Assembly: GCA_903844785.1 (NCBI GenBank)
Contig: CAIMVB010000373.1
Location: 1 to 14,656 of the forward strand
DNA from: an uncultured Rhodospirillales bacterium
Lineage (GTDB): Bacteria > Pseudomonadota > Alphaproteobacteria > Acetobacterales > Acetobacteraceae
Direction of reading: 5' to 3'
Length of the DNA: 14,656 nucleotides
Shown: positions 1 through 6,997 of the stretch, piece after piece
Layout: each line of letters opens with the position of its first letter
Numbering within the stretch: position 1 is the stretch's first letter
Program-made: the position numbers and the translations under genes
Notes under the pieces: model-generated
The model's database searches: none
Told to the model about the DNA's origin: nothing
The model's input: only the letters and a program-made list of their open reading frames with translations

Positions 1-258
1 AATGATAGTGAGGCTGAGGCGCGCGAATTGGTGCGCTTGATCAGCGGCATGCCGGCGAAGGTGAATTTGATTCCCTTCAATCCCTGGCCAGGCAGCCCGT
101 ATAAAACCAGCACATCGGAAGCCATTCACCGCTTTGCGGATATTCTGAACGCGGCCGGTTATGCCAGCCCCATCCGCCGCCCACGCGGGCGCGATATTCT
201 GGCGGCTTGTGGGCAATTGAAGACGGAAAGCGAAAGAAAGCGTCGGGCCGAGAATTAG
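1..258 (+). CDS. rlmN: RlmN C-terminus: 23S rRNA (adenine-2503-C2)-methyltransferase, partial
   Basis: The last 85 residues of a radical-SAM methyltransferase that methylates A2503 of 23S rRNA (and A37 of some tRNAs) in the cytoplasm. Visible are the family's signature stretch [13 protein letters not shown], then [21 protein letters not shown] near the end. The Cys in AACGQL (visible residue 70) aligns with the methyl-carrying cysteine Cys355 of E. coli RlmN. The CxxxCxxC iron-sulfur motif and the start lie before the window. The frame is open from base 1 and ends at TAG 256-258. That stop lies inside the left end of the palindromic repeat that follows. The next gene is convergent, so rlmN is the last gene of its transcript. 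Confidence 0.95.
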   Translation, partial: NDSEAEARELVRLISGMPAKVNLIPFNPWPGSPYKTSTSEAIHRFADILNAAGYASPIRRPRGRDILAACGQLKTESERKRRAEN

Positions 259-360
259 AGCATTTCCCGTTCACCTTCGTCTGCGGGAGACGCTCTAAAA
301 CCTTTGTCTGATCGCATTTTCCGAGTCGCCAAGTGATTCCACTTGGCTTGAAAATGCTCA
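255..360. repeat. Palindromic intergenic repeat with 8-bp terminal inverted repeats; probable bidirectional terminator
   Basis: The whole gap between convergent rlmN and HNH genes is one structured element. Its ends are perfect inverted repeats: GAGCATTT at 258-265 and AAATGCTC at 352-359. Inside are two structures. TTAGAGC 255-261 pairs with GCTCTAA 292-298, with CCCG 266-269 / CGGG 284-287 nested within. GCATTTTC 314-321 pairs with GAAAATGC 350-357, enclosing the perfect stem GCCAAGTG 328-335 / CACTTGGC 340-347 with loop ATTC. Both neighbouring stop codons (TAG 256-258; TGA from 358-360 on minus) are supplied by the element's ends. It resembles the short palindromic intergenic elements common in alphaproteobacteria. 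Transcription termination for both genes is inferred. A half-copy lies after secA. Confidence 0.75.
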
Positions 361-960
361 ATTCTCCAATTCGCTGTCCCAGTACAAGTAATCCCGCCAG
401 CTTTCATGCAAGTAATTGGGCGGGAAAGACCGGCCATTTTCCTGCAGTTCCCAGCTTGTCGGCTGGCGCGGGGTCTGGCGGGGGATCATCTGGCATTCGC
501 GCGGCAGGCGATTGCCCTTGCGTAAATTGCAGGGGCCGCAAGCCGTAACCACATTATCCCAGGAAGTGCGCCCGCCACGCGAACGCGGAATGACGTGATC
601 AAAGGTCAAATCCGGCGTGGGATAGCCGCCACCGCAATATTGGCAGGCGAAGTGGTCGCGCAGAAACACATTGAAGCGGGTGAAGGCGGGGCGCCTGGCG
701 GCGGGGATGAATTCCTTCAGCGCAATCACGCTGGGCAGGCGCAAGGCCAGTGATGGCGAATGCACTTCCACATCATATTCATTGAGTACGGAAACCCGAT
801 CAAGGAACACGGCCTTGATCGCGTCCTGCCAGGACCAAATGGACAGCGGAAAATAGGACAGCGGACGGAAATCCGCGTTCAGGACAAGCGCGGGATAGGC
901 ATGCGCCCCCGCGAAGTGACCGCCATCTGGCAAGCCTCGCTCCTTCCAGCGAGGCGCCAC
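358..960 (-). CDS. Stand-alone HNH endonuclease family protein
   Basis: A 200-residue protein with a central HNH (beta-beta-alpha-metal) nuclease fold. A zinc-ribbon-like frame is given by CQYC (Cys106, Cys109) and CGPC (Cys141, Cys144). The catalytic DH is at 121-122 in FDHVIPRSRGG, with Asn136 and Asn145 as the later HNH residues. The N-terminal part (PALVLNADFRPLSYFPLSIW, 23-42) is typical of a widespread alphaproteobacterial HNH family outside classical restriction or intron contexts; its DNA target is not known to me. The start is a GTG (958-960) with no strong ribosome-binding site, so the N-terminus is uncertain; no in-frame ATG exists nearby upstream. It lies 111 bases downstream of the hydrolase gene on the same strand, with its own candidate promoter in that gap. 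Confidence 0.85.
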   Translation of the reverse strand: MAPRWKERGLPDGGHFAGAHAYPALVLNADFRPLSYFPLSIWSWQDAIKAVFLDRVSVLNEYDVEVHSPSLALRLPSVIALKEFIPAARRPAFTRFNVFLRDHFACQYCGGGYPTPDLTFDHVIPRSRGGRTSWDNVVTACGPCNLRKGNRLPRECQMIPRQTPRQPTSWELQENGRSFPPNYLHESWRDYLYWDSELEN

Positions 961-995
961 ATCATCCAGGGGCTCTGCCCGGCGGTAGGGCCCCA

Positions 996-1024
996 GATAT
1001 AGTGGCGCCGCCGCGTAATGCGAA
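996..1024 (-). promoter_or_regulatory. Candidate sigma70-type promoter for the HNH gene
   Basis: On the minus strand, TTCGCA (complement of 1019-1024) and TATATC (complement of 996-1001) are separated by exactly 17 bases, about 36 bases before the GTG start. Each hexamer matches consensus at four of six positions. Suggested by spacing and position only. Confidence 0.35.
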
Positions 1025-1071
1025 AGTCATGACACGCGCCGCGCCGCGCCGCAACCCATTCAATGAGGGTT

Positions 1072-1740
1072 TCACCCGCCTGTCATATTCGGCAGGCTTC
1101 GCGCCAGAAGCGCGGTGCCGGCGGCCAGCCCGGCATCATCCAGCCCATGGCCCAAATCGGGGCGCAGCAAGAGATCACAGGGCACATCTTCCGCCTGCAG
1201 CGCCCGCGCAGCTTGGCGGCTGGCCATGGCGGGCACAACCTCATCCGCTTCACCGTGTACCAGCAGCACGGGCGGGCGGGCGGTGCGTTCGGCGGCGAAG
1301 CTCTCCGGGCCCAAAAGCGCGCCGGAATAGGCCAGAATGCAGGCCGGCGCCGGCACCGCGCCGCGCAGCCCGGCGAAAAGCGCCACCATCGCCCCCTGGC
1401 TGAAGCCCATCAGCGCCAGCCGATCCCCTCCAAGGCCAAGCTGCGCCAATTCACCCCGCGTGAATTCACCAAGGATCGCCGCCGCATGGCGCAGCCCCGC
1501 TTCAAGCCGCGCGGGCGTGCGGTCCATAATGTCGAACCATTGCCGGCCAAAGGGCGCGCCCTGGAAGGGAAAGGGCGCATGGGGCGCGATAAACAGGGTG
1601 TTTGGCAGGGCTTCGGCCCAGACCGGGGCCAGATCAATCAAGTCAAAGCCATCCGCGCCCACGCCGTGCAGCAAAAGCACGAGCGAATCGGGTGCGCCGC
1701 CTGACGCGGGGCCGAAGCGCGGGCCTTCCAATGCGGGCAT
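1072..1740 (-). CDS. Alpha/beta hydrolase, phospholipase/carboxylesterase (lysophospholipase-like) family
   Basis: A 222-residue serine hydrolase of the small carboxylesterase / acyl-protein-thioesterase-like family, probably cytoplasmic (no signal peptide). The fold markers are in order: LLLHGVGADGFD (22-33, oxyanion region), RQWFD (66-70), the nucleophile elbow GFSQG with Ser114, HGEADEVVP with Asp166, and GHG with His198, giving a full Ser-Asp-His triad. I chose the ATG at 1738-1740 rather than an in-frame ATG 63 bases upstream. It has an excellent ribosome-binding site, AGGGGAGA (complement of 1748-1755), and family members begin at about this point. Physiological substrate unknown; short-chain esters or lysophospholipids are the family's usual ones. 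It is divergent from gluQ with 53 bases between starts. Confidence 0.9.
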   Translation of the reverse strand: MPALEGPRFGPASGGAPDSLVLLLHGVGADGFDLIDLAPVWAEALPNTLFIAPHAPFPFQGAPFGRQWFDIMDRTPARLEAGLRHAAAILGEFTRGELAQLGLGGDRLALMGFSQGAMVALFAGLRGAVPAPACILAYSGALLGPESFAAERTARPPVLLVHGEADEVVPAMASRQAARALQAEDVPCDLLLRPDLGHGLDDAGLAAGTALLARSLPNMTGG

Positions 1741-1793
1741 GCTGGATTCTCCCCTTGCGTGACCTGATGCAAGCCCGCTACCCGCCGAAGGCG

Positions 1794-2645
1794 ATGGATG
1801 CAACGCCAGAGATCACCCGCTTCGCGCCCAGCCCAACCGGGTTTTTGCATCTGGGTCATGCGCGGGCCGCGCTTTTCGCCTGGCGCCGCGCGCGCGCGAC
1901 TGCTGGGCGCTTTCTGCTGCGAATTGAGGATATCGATACCACGCGCTGCCGCCCGGAATATGAGGCCGCGATATTTGAGGATTTGCGCTGGCTTGGGTTG
2001 GATTGGGATGGCACAGAACGCCGCCAATCCGCCCATTTTGCCGAATATCGCGCGGTACTGGATGGGCTTGCTGCGCGCGGCTTGGTTTATCCCTGTTTCT
2101 GCACCCGCGCTGATATCGCGCGCGAAGTGGCCGCAGCGGGGGCGGCGCCGCAAGGGCCGGATGGGCCGCTTTACCCAGGCATCTGCCGAGACCTGCCGCA
2201 GGCCGAAGCCGCGCGCCGCATCGCGGGCGGAGAGGCCTATGCGCTCCGCCTGCATATGCAGCGCGCTTGTGAGGCTGTGCCCGGGCCGCTGATGGCGCAT
2301 GAAGAAGCGGAGGGCTGGCATGAATGCCGCCCTGATGTTTTCGGCGATGTGGTGCTGGGGCGGAAGGATGTGCCGGCTTCCTATCATCTCTGCGTCACGC
2401 ATGATGATGCGCTGCAAGGCATTACGCTGGTCACGCGCGGGGAGGATTTGAAGCCAGCGACGGCGCTGCATCGGCTGATCCAGGCGCTGATGGGCTGGCC
2501 CGCGCCGCGTTATGCGCATCATGCGCTGATGCGTGATGCGACAGGCCGACGATTGGCAAAACGCGATGGCGCGGAAAGCCTGCGGGCGTTGCGGGAGAAG
2601 GGTTTTTCAGCGGAGCAGGTTTGGGCCCTGGTGGAAGCTGGCTAA
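1794..2645 (+). CDS. gluQ: Glutamyl-Q tRNA(Asp) synthetase (GluQRS)
   Basis: A 283-residue truncated GluRS paralogue that activates glutamate and attaches it to queuosine at position 34 of tRNA(Asp), with no anticodon-binding domain. Seen: RFAPSPTGFLHLGHARAA (9-26) with the HIGH-type HLGH; the family's zinc site Cys101-x-Cys103, Tyr127, Cys131; a RGEDL segment (215-219); and the KMSKS equivalent RLAKR (253-257). The length fits GluQRS and excludes full GluRS (about 470 residues). The frame is open further upstream, but the ATG at 1794 places the first strand where the family has it. Only a weak GAAGG precedes it, so initiation may be inefficient. It is divergent from the hydrolase, and the next gene follows on the same strand after 57 bases. 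Confidence 0.93.
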   Translation: MDATPEITRFAPSPTGFLHLGHARAALFAWRRARATAGRFLLRIEDIDTTRCRPEYEAAIFEDLRWLGLDWDGTERRQSAHFAEYRAVLDGLAARGLVYPCFCTRADIAREVAAAGAAPQGPDGPLYPGICRDLPQAEAARRIAGGEAYALRLHMQRACEAVPGPLMAHEEAEGWHECRPDVFGDVVLGRKDVPASYHLCVTHDDALQGITLVTRGEDLKPATALHRLIQALMGWPAPRYAHHALMRDATGRRLAKRDGAESLRALREKGFSAEQVWALVEAG

Positions 2646-2702
2646 GGCTGGACCTGCGCCGCAAAACGGCGGAACATCCCCAGAAGCAAAAGGGGAAACG
2701 CC

Positions 2703-3809
2703 ATGAAGATAGATCATGTTTCGCTGACCATCTTCACCTGGGATAACATCCCGCGCACCAGCTATCATGTTGGGTCTTTCACCCAGCCCTTGAGCAATCT
2801 GGGATTGCTCCGCATCCGCACCGATTCCGGGCATGAAGGCCATGCATTTTTGGGCACGGCTTCCAACCCGGCTTCCATGGATGGGCCGCAATTGATCCGC
2901 TGGATCAAGCCGCTGCTGATGGGCGCCAATCCGCTGGAACGCGAAAGGCTGCATGGGCGGATGCTGAAGCTTTCGCGCAATGTATCCTATCGCTGCATCG
3001 GCGCCGCTGATGTCGCGCTATGGGATTTGGCAGGCAAGATCGCGGGGCTGCCGGTGCATGCGTTGATGGGCACGCAGCGCAATGCCATTGGAACCTATGC
3101 CAGTTCCCAGCTTCTGCCCGATACGGCGGCCTATGTGGAACAGGCGCTTTACTACAAGGAAAATGGCTGGTGCGCTTACAAGATCCACCCGCCCACCGTA
3201 CCGGAAACCGACATCAAGGTATGTGAAGCGGTACGCAAGGCAGTCGGTGATGATTACCCGGTGATGCTGGATAGCACCTGGAGCTATGATTACTACGGCG
3301 CCTTGAAGGTGGGTCTGGCCATTCAGGAAATGGGCTTCAAATGGTATGAAGACCCGTTGGCGGATGAGGATATTCTTTCTTACGTCAAGCTACGCCAGAA
3401 GCTGAATATCCCGATCATGGCAACAGAATATCCGGCCGGCGCGCTGGATACCTACCCCATTTGGCTGACGCAGCAGGCAACGGATTATTTGCGCGGCGAC
3501 ATTCCGAATAAGGGCGGGCTGACCACCATGTTGAAGACCGCGCATTTGGCGGAAGCCTTCCGCATGAATTACGAAATCCACCATAGCGGCAATTCGCTGA
3601 ATAATCTGGCCAATCTGCATTTGGCGCTGGCGATTCCCAATACTACCTGGTTCGAAGTGCTGCTGCCCGATGGCGCGCATCGCTATGCCCTGGCGGAAGA
3701 ATTCCACCCGGACAAAAACGGCATGCTGCATGCGCCAACCGGGCCAGGACTTGGCGCGAAGATTGATTTCGATCTGATCAAGCGCAAGACGGAAGGCGTG
3801 TTGGAATAG
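2703..3809 (+). CDS. Enolase-superfamily enzyme, mandelate racemase / muconate lactonizing type
   Basis: A 368-residue member of the mandelate racemase subgroup. An N-terminal capping domain (about 1-125) precedes a TIM barrel. Inferred Mg2+ ligands are Asp190 (MLDST), Glu216 (YEDP) and Glu242 (ATEYP). The acid/base residues are Lys160-x-His162 (YKIHPP) on one face and the Asp266/His293 dyad (IHHSGN) on the other; the 27-residue spacing of the dyad equals that of mandelate racemase Asp270/His297. His replaces the second Lys of the KxK motif, which points to an acid-sugar dehydratase or other non-racemase reaction. Substrate not assignable. The start ATG has a clear ribosome-binding site AGGGG at 2691-2695. 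It converges with the FkbM gene, 6 bases between stops. Confidence 0.9.
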   Translation: MKIDHVSLTIFTWDNIPRTSYHVGSFTQPLSNLGLLRIRTDSGHEGHAFLGTASNPASMDGPQLIRWIKPLLMGANPLERERLHGRMLKLSRNVSYRCIGAADVALWDLAGKIAGLPVHALMGTQRNAIGTYASSQLLPDTAAYVEQALYYKENGWCAYKIHPPTVPETDIKVCEAVRKAVGDDYPVMLDSTWSYDYYGALKVGLAIQEMGFKWYEDPLADEDILSYVKLRQKLNIPIMATEYPAGALDTYPIWLTQQATDYLRGDIPNKGGLTTMLKTAHLAEAFRMNYEIHHSGNSLNNLANLHLALAIPNTTWFEVLLPDGAHRYALAEEFHPDKNGMLHAPTGPGLGAKIDFDLIKRKTEGVLE

Positions 3810-3815
3810 CCGCTT

Positions 3816-4586
3816 TCAAGCCGCGCCTGCACCCATGATCACATTAGCGACAGTGCGGCCCAGAACCCTGTAACCACGGTCTGTCAGTAGCGTTTCAATG
3901 GCCGCGTCTTGGCGGTTATCGGCGCCGCTGACGGTCTCAACACAAATCACCTTGGGGCCGCGCGTGCTGTCGAAATGCGCGGCTTGCAAGACTGCGTAAT
4001 CAAGCCCTTCGATATCCAGACTCAGCAGATCAGGCCAGATACCGCCGCAATGGCTGGTTACGATCTGGTCCAAGCTCAGTACTGGAATTGCTCGGGTTTC
4101 CCGAATACGAAATTCGGGATGCGCCGCGACAAAGGCTTCAGCGGTCGCGCGGTCGAAGGTATTTCGGCCTGATGCGTGATCGATCATGTAGAAATCAAGC
4201 GTCCCTTCCGCGACGCCGCAGCCGATATTGATGATCTTGTCTTCTGGACGCAGATCTTGAAAGGCTTGAATCAGATTCGGATTTGCTTCCACGCAAAGGC
4301 CGCGCGCGCCGCGCGCATAAAGCAAAGCGGTATTGGAACAATTGACCGGATGATGGGCGCCAATATCAAGAAAGCTTGGCTTATCGATACCGCGTAAGGT
4401 GAAGACATTCGCCAGGATCAGATCCTCACCGAATTGCGCGTAGGTGAGCGGCCCAAAAGCCTGATCCGGATGCCCGGCAAAACTCCAGGGTCCAAGCCCG
4501 CCGCGTTGATGCGCGGGCGCGGATACCCCCAACCAAGGCGCCAAGCGGTGCCAAATTTTCTTGAGCATCCTGCGAATGGAGTACAT
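3816..4586 (-). CDS. FkbM family SAM-dependent methyltransferase
   Basis: A 256-residue class I methyltransferase of the FkbM type, enzymes that usually O-methylate sugar or polyketide hydroxyls. Seen: YAQFGEDLIL (49-58); the SAM-binding FLDIGAHHPVNCSNT (72-86) followed by the acidic strand end VEANP (99-103); and the family's DLLSLDIEGLDYAVL (186-200), whose Asp191/Glu193 are the conserved acidic pair. There is no signal peptide. It follows the GT9-like gene after 6 bases on the same strand with no ribosome-binding site of its own, so translation is probably coupled. Context suggests it methylates a glycan built by that neighbour; this is inference. It converges with the enolase-superfamily gene. 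Confidence 0.88.
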   Translation of the reverse strand: MYSIRRMLKKIWHRLAPWLGVSAPAHQRGGLGPWSFAGHPDQAFGPLTYAQFGEDLILANVFTLRGIDKPSFLDIGAHHPVNCSNTALLYARGARGLCVEANPNLIQAFQDLRPEDKIINIGCGVAEGTLDFYMIDHASGRNTFDRATAEAFVAAHPEFRIRETRAIPVLSLDQIVTSHCGGIWPDLLSLDIEGLDYAVLQAAHFDSTRGPKVICVETVSGADNRQDAAIETLLTDRGYRVLGRTVANVIMGAGAA

Positions 4587-4592
4587 GCGGCG

Positions 4593-5873
4593 TCAGTCAT
4601 GATGCGCGGCGGCTTTTAGCCTTGCCGCCAAGGGTGCGTTTGTGTTGGAGCCAGCCAGCGCCTCTATAGCCAAGGCCGCCACATGTTCGGGGGGTTGGGA
4701 GAACATGCATTCCGGCTGGGTAAGGCCGCGCGGGCAGCGGTCCATCCAAAGATCATCCAGCCACCAGCAATTCCCGCATTTCAGTGGGTTGATATTGATG
4801 TTGCCGGCATAGCCGAAATAATCCGAAGGGGTCGGACCAAAAACAACAAGGCTACGGCGCCCATAGCAAGCTGCGAGATGTACCAGGCCACCTTCATTAT
4901 CCAAATGCAGCCTGGTGGCGCGCAGAAGCCCGGCGACTTCCTGTAAGTTTGTCTGCCCAATCAGGTTCAGATCAACATCTGGAATTTCTTCGCTTGTTGT
5001 TGTGCCAATCTGCACAATCAGCAAGTCAGGCCGTGCTGCCTTGATGGCCGTTACGACATGATCAAAATACGGGTAGCATTTGGTTGCGCGTTTTCCACTG
5101 ATAATGAAATTGGTATCAAAGCCATTATGTACCGTAATGAAGGCCTTACCCTGAAGGTTGAAGCGGGCCAGGGCGCTTTCATCTGCAGGAATGTTGATGA
5201 TATCGCCACCATAATTAATGTCAGCCATGCTGTGCAGAAAATCTGACCGCGTCCGGCCTGCCAATACAGCTTTTCTGGCCAAGCCATTATCCAAGCGCGG
5301 ATGATTATTCAGATAAAGCGCAAATTGCCCAGCTATAAGCGCCTGCTGTGCATGAGCGATGGCGGTATGCATCTGGCTTGCCTGTCGAAGGCGCGCCCAA
5401 TTCGCAGTAGTGTTATGAATAACCAGCCCCTGATGGATCTGCACTGCAAGATCATAGGCGCGCCCTGCCAAGGGTAGCAGCGAATCTGGATAGGCGCGGG
5501 CGAAGCCAGGCACCTTGCTGAAGATCCAGTCGATCAAGGAAGGACGCGCGGCAAAGACATCAAAAGTAAAAGCTTCTGTCTGGGCGGCCAGATCACGCAT
5601 GAAACGCGCCGCGACGATAAGATCCCCAATTCCGCCTGAAATGCCGATCGCAAGCACAAGGCTTCCGTCTTGCCGCAAGGCTTCAAGACGCTTCACTTCC
5701 GCCGCAGCATGCCAGGGTGTCAGCGTTTTGCGGAGAGATCGCGCATGTCTGCCCAGCAGCGATGCCTTGGTGGCGAGCATTCTGCCAGCATAAGCACAAG
5801 CCGCACGGGCGGATCCTGTTTCGCGATATATGGCAACGCTGTTTCGTTGCAGCCGCATCAGCCGCGCTAGCAT
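4593..5873 (-). CDS. Glycosyltransferase family 9 (heptosyltransferase)-like protein with C-terminal Cys cluster
   Basis: A 426-residue GT-B-fold protein resembling ADP-heptose:LPS heptosyltransferases. The N-terminal Rossmann domain carries the glycine loop ISGGIGDLI (78-86). The C-terminal domain carries the GT9 signature DNEGGLVHLAA (Asp325, His332) and FGPTPSD (345-351). Four cysteines follow (366, 369, 380, 389; pattern CxxC-x10-C-x8-C) inside a Trp-rich segment, which could bind a metal; I do not see this in classical WaaC/WaaF enzymes. An N-terminal basic stretch of about 70 residues precedes the fold. The start at ATG 5871-5873 has no good ribosome-binding site, and Met6 is an alternative. 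G+C is locally low: 38% by hand count over 5101-5160, against 70% at 1201-1260. The donor sugar is unknown. Confidence 0.85.
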   Translation of the reverse strand: MLARLMRLQRNSVAIYRETGSARAACAYAGRMLATKASLLGRHARSLRKTLTPWHAAAEVKRLEALRQDGSLVLAIGISGGIGDLIVAARFMRDLAAQTEAFTFDVFAARPSLIDWIFSKVPGFARAYPDSLLPLAGRAYDLAVQIHQGLVIHNTTANWARLRQASQMHTAIAHAQQALIAGQFALYLNNHPRLDNGLARKAVLAGRTRSDFLHSMADINYGGDIINIPADESALARFNLQGKAFITVHNGFDTNFIISGKRATKCYPYFDHVVTAIKAARPDLLIVQIGTTTSEEIPDVDLNLIGQTNLQEVAGLLRATRLHLDNEGGLVHLAACYGRRSLVVFGPTPSDYFGYAGNININPLKCGNCWWLDDLWMDRCPRGLTQPECMFSQPPEHVAALAIEALAGSNTNAPLAARLKAAAHHD

Positions 5874-5965
5874 GGCGCGTACTGAAGGTGCCGGTCCATC
5901 GGACAGCGCCTATCCGCCAGAACGGTGATGTCTTCGGCACCTAACAAGGTCTTTACAGAAATCAC

Positions 5966-6001
5966 AAAAATCTCCCACCAGAGATTCATTCTTCTGTGGG
6001 A
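5966..6001 (-). promoter_or_regulatory. Possible attenuator hairpin ahead of the GT9-like gene
   Basis: Read on the minus strand, TCCCAC (complement of 5996-6001) pairs with GTGGGA (complement of 5973-5978). The stem extends by AGA/TCT (complements of 5993-5995 and 5980-5982) past one bulged base. GATTTTT follows the stem at once. That is the form of a weak intrinsic terminator, placed about 90 bases before the GT9-like start and after the upstream operon's own terminator. Confidence 0.35.
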
Positions 6002-6090
6002 CGACGCAAATCTTGCCAAATGAGAAAACCGTGACTGGCCAATAGCGTGCATCACGTTTTGCTGAACGGAAAGCGGATAGGCGGTTACCT

Positions 6091-6131
6091 AATAAAAAAA
6101 TAAGCCGTGATCCGTCAAAACGGGTCACGGC
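6091..6131 (-). terminator. Rho-independent terminator of the ppiase-argJ-NUDIX-cinA operon
   Basis: On the minus strand a 12-bp stem is formed by the complements of 6120-6131 (GCCGTGACCCGT) and 6104-6115 (ACGGATCACGGC). It has one G-T wobble and a 4-base loop. TTATTTTTTTATT follows directly. It begins 70 bases after the stop of the CinA-like gene and is the clearest terminator in the window. Confidence 0.88.
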
Positions 6132-6201
6132 ATCATAGAAAGCGCTTTTTATCCCGATCGCGCCCTAAAACGTCTGGTCGGGAGCGGAAGATTGCCTTGA
6201 A

Positions 6202-6969
6202 CTACCCCGGCTCACCCATCGCGGGCGTACCGCCGCATTCCTGCATCAACGCAAATACTGCCTGCACCGCGGCTTCAATCGCTGCCAGATCAGTGCCCTT
6301 TGCCACCACGGCCACGCCGCCACCGCCGCCTTGGCGGTAATAGGGGTAGGACCCAAGATCCAAATCGGCGAAGCGCTGCTGAATGGCGGAAAGGCCTTCT
6401 GCAATGCGCCCTTCCACCACGCCATGCGCATGCACGCTGCGCGACAGTATGGGCGGGCCACCTTGCAGCCGGGGCGCGAGGGCTTCGAACATAGATTGCA
6501 TGATGCGCGGCACGCCCGCCATCACATGCACATTGCCAATCGTATAGCCAGGCGCGATGGAAACCGAATTCTCGATCAAGATCGCGCCGCGCGGCATGGT
6601 GGCCATGCGTTGCCGCGCTGCGTTGAAATCACCGGGCGGATTTTGCTTGGCGTAATAGGATTCCAACGCATGCCAGGCATCTGGGTGCGGTTCCCATGGC
6701 ACGCCGAAAGCGCGCGCCACACATTCGCTGGTAATGTCATCATGCGTCGGGCCAATGCCGCCGGTGGTGAAGACATGGTCGAATTTGGCGCGGACTTCAT
6801 TCACCGTATTGATGATCACTTCCGGCACATCGGGGATCACGCGCACTTCCTTCATGGGAATACCGATCTCGCCCAGCCGTGTTGCCAGGAATTGCAGATT
6901 GGCATCCCGGGTGCGGCCGGAAAGCACCTCATTGCCGATGATCAGCAGGCAGGCGGTCGGGTTCGGCAT
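6202..6969 (-). CDS. CinA N-terminal / MoaB-like molybdopterin-binding domain protein
   Basis: A 255-residue protein consisting of the MoCF-biosynthesis (MoaB/MogA) fold found at the N-terminus of CinA. Seen: the opening strand with GNEVLSGRTRDAN (12-24) and the signature TTGGIGPTHDDIT (68-80). The C-terminal PncC amidohydrolase domain of full CinA (about 410 residues) is absent, so this is the short single-domain form often named competence/damage-inducible protein A. In related proteins the domain has been linked to ADP-ribose pyrophosphatase activity; that role here is inference. The start is ATG 6967-6969 with a consensus AGGAGA ribosome-binding site; an in-frame upstream start lacks support. 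It is the last gene of the operon, 28 bases after the GNAT-NUDIX stop. Confidence 0.88.
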   Translation of the reverse strand: MPNPTACLLIIGNEVLSGRTRDANLQFLATRLGEIGIPMKEVRVIPDVPEVIINTVNEVRAKFDHVFTTGGIGPTHDDITSECVARAFGVPWEPHPDAWHALESYYAKQNPPGDFNAARQRMATMPRGAILIENSVSIAPGYTIGNVHVMAGVPRIMQSMFEALAPRLQGGPPILSRSVHAHGVVEGRIAEGLSAIQQRFADLDLGSYPYYRQGGGGGVAVVAKGTDLAAIEAAVQAVFALMQECGGTPAMGEPG

Positions 6970-6997
6970 GGGTTTCTCCTGGATATGCAGCGGAAGC

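Larger units (their letters stand above)
5874..6201. other. 328-bp low-GC intergenic region, probable leader of the glycan genes
   Basis: This gap lies between the GT9-like start and the end of the CinA-like gene, both minus strand. It holds an intrinsic terminator (6091-6131) and a second, weaker hairpin with a U-run (5966-6001). It also contains a short open frame of 40 codons (5867-5989, minus) whose TAG overlaps the GT9-like ATG. G+C is 40% by hand count at 5941-6000. No promoter convincing enough to call was found, although the glycan genes should need one here. The short frame contains an ITVLADRR stretch that faintly recalls DDE transposases; I do not call it a gene. Confidence 0.5.

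Noticed and set aside
1063..1704. Long plus-strand open frame (213 codons) opposite the hydrolase gene
   Set aside because: It is antisense to a gene with a full catalytic triad and a good ribosome-binding site. Its translation is Arg/Ala/Gln-rich with no recognisable motif, as expected for GC-rich shadow frames.
1602..1793. N-terminal extension of gluQ to an upstream start
   Set aside because: The extra 64 residues have no counterpart in GluQRS, are Arg/Pro-rich and overlap the hydrolase gene and its ribosome-binding site.
1638..2522. 294-codon minus-strand open frame overlapping gluQ
   Set aside because: It is the mirror of gluQ, whose zinc site and signature motifs are intact; no ribosome-binding site or family resemblance.
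2657..2671. CGCCG-CAAAA-CGGCG hairpin between gluQ and the enolase-superfamily gene
   Set aside because: Only a 5-bp stem with no U-run; too weak to call a terminator.
5867..6055. Possible IS4-type transposase remnant (ITVLADRR) before the GT9-like gene
   Set aside because: Only a short motif resemblance; no terminal repeats, target duplication or further transposase sequence could be found around it.
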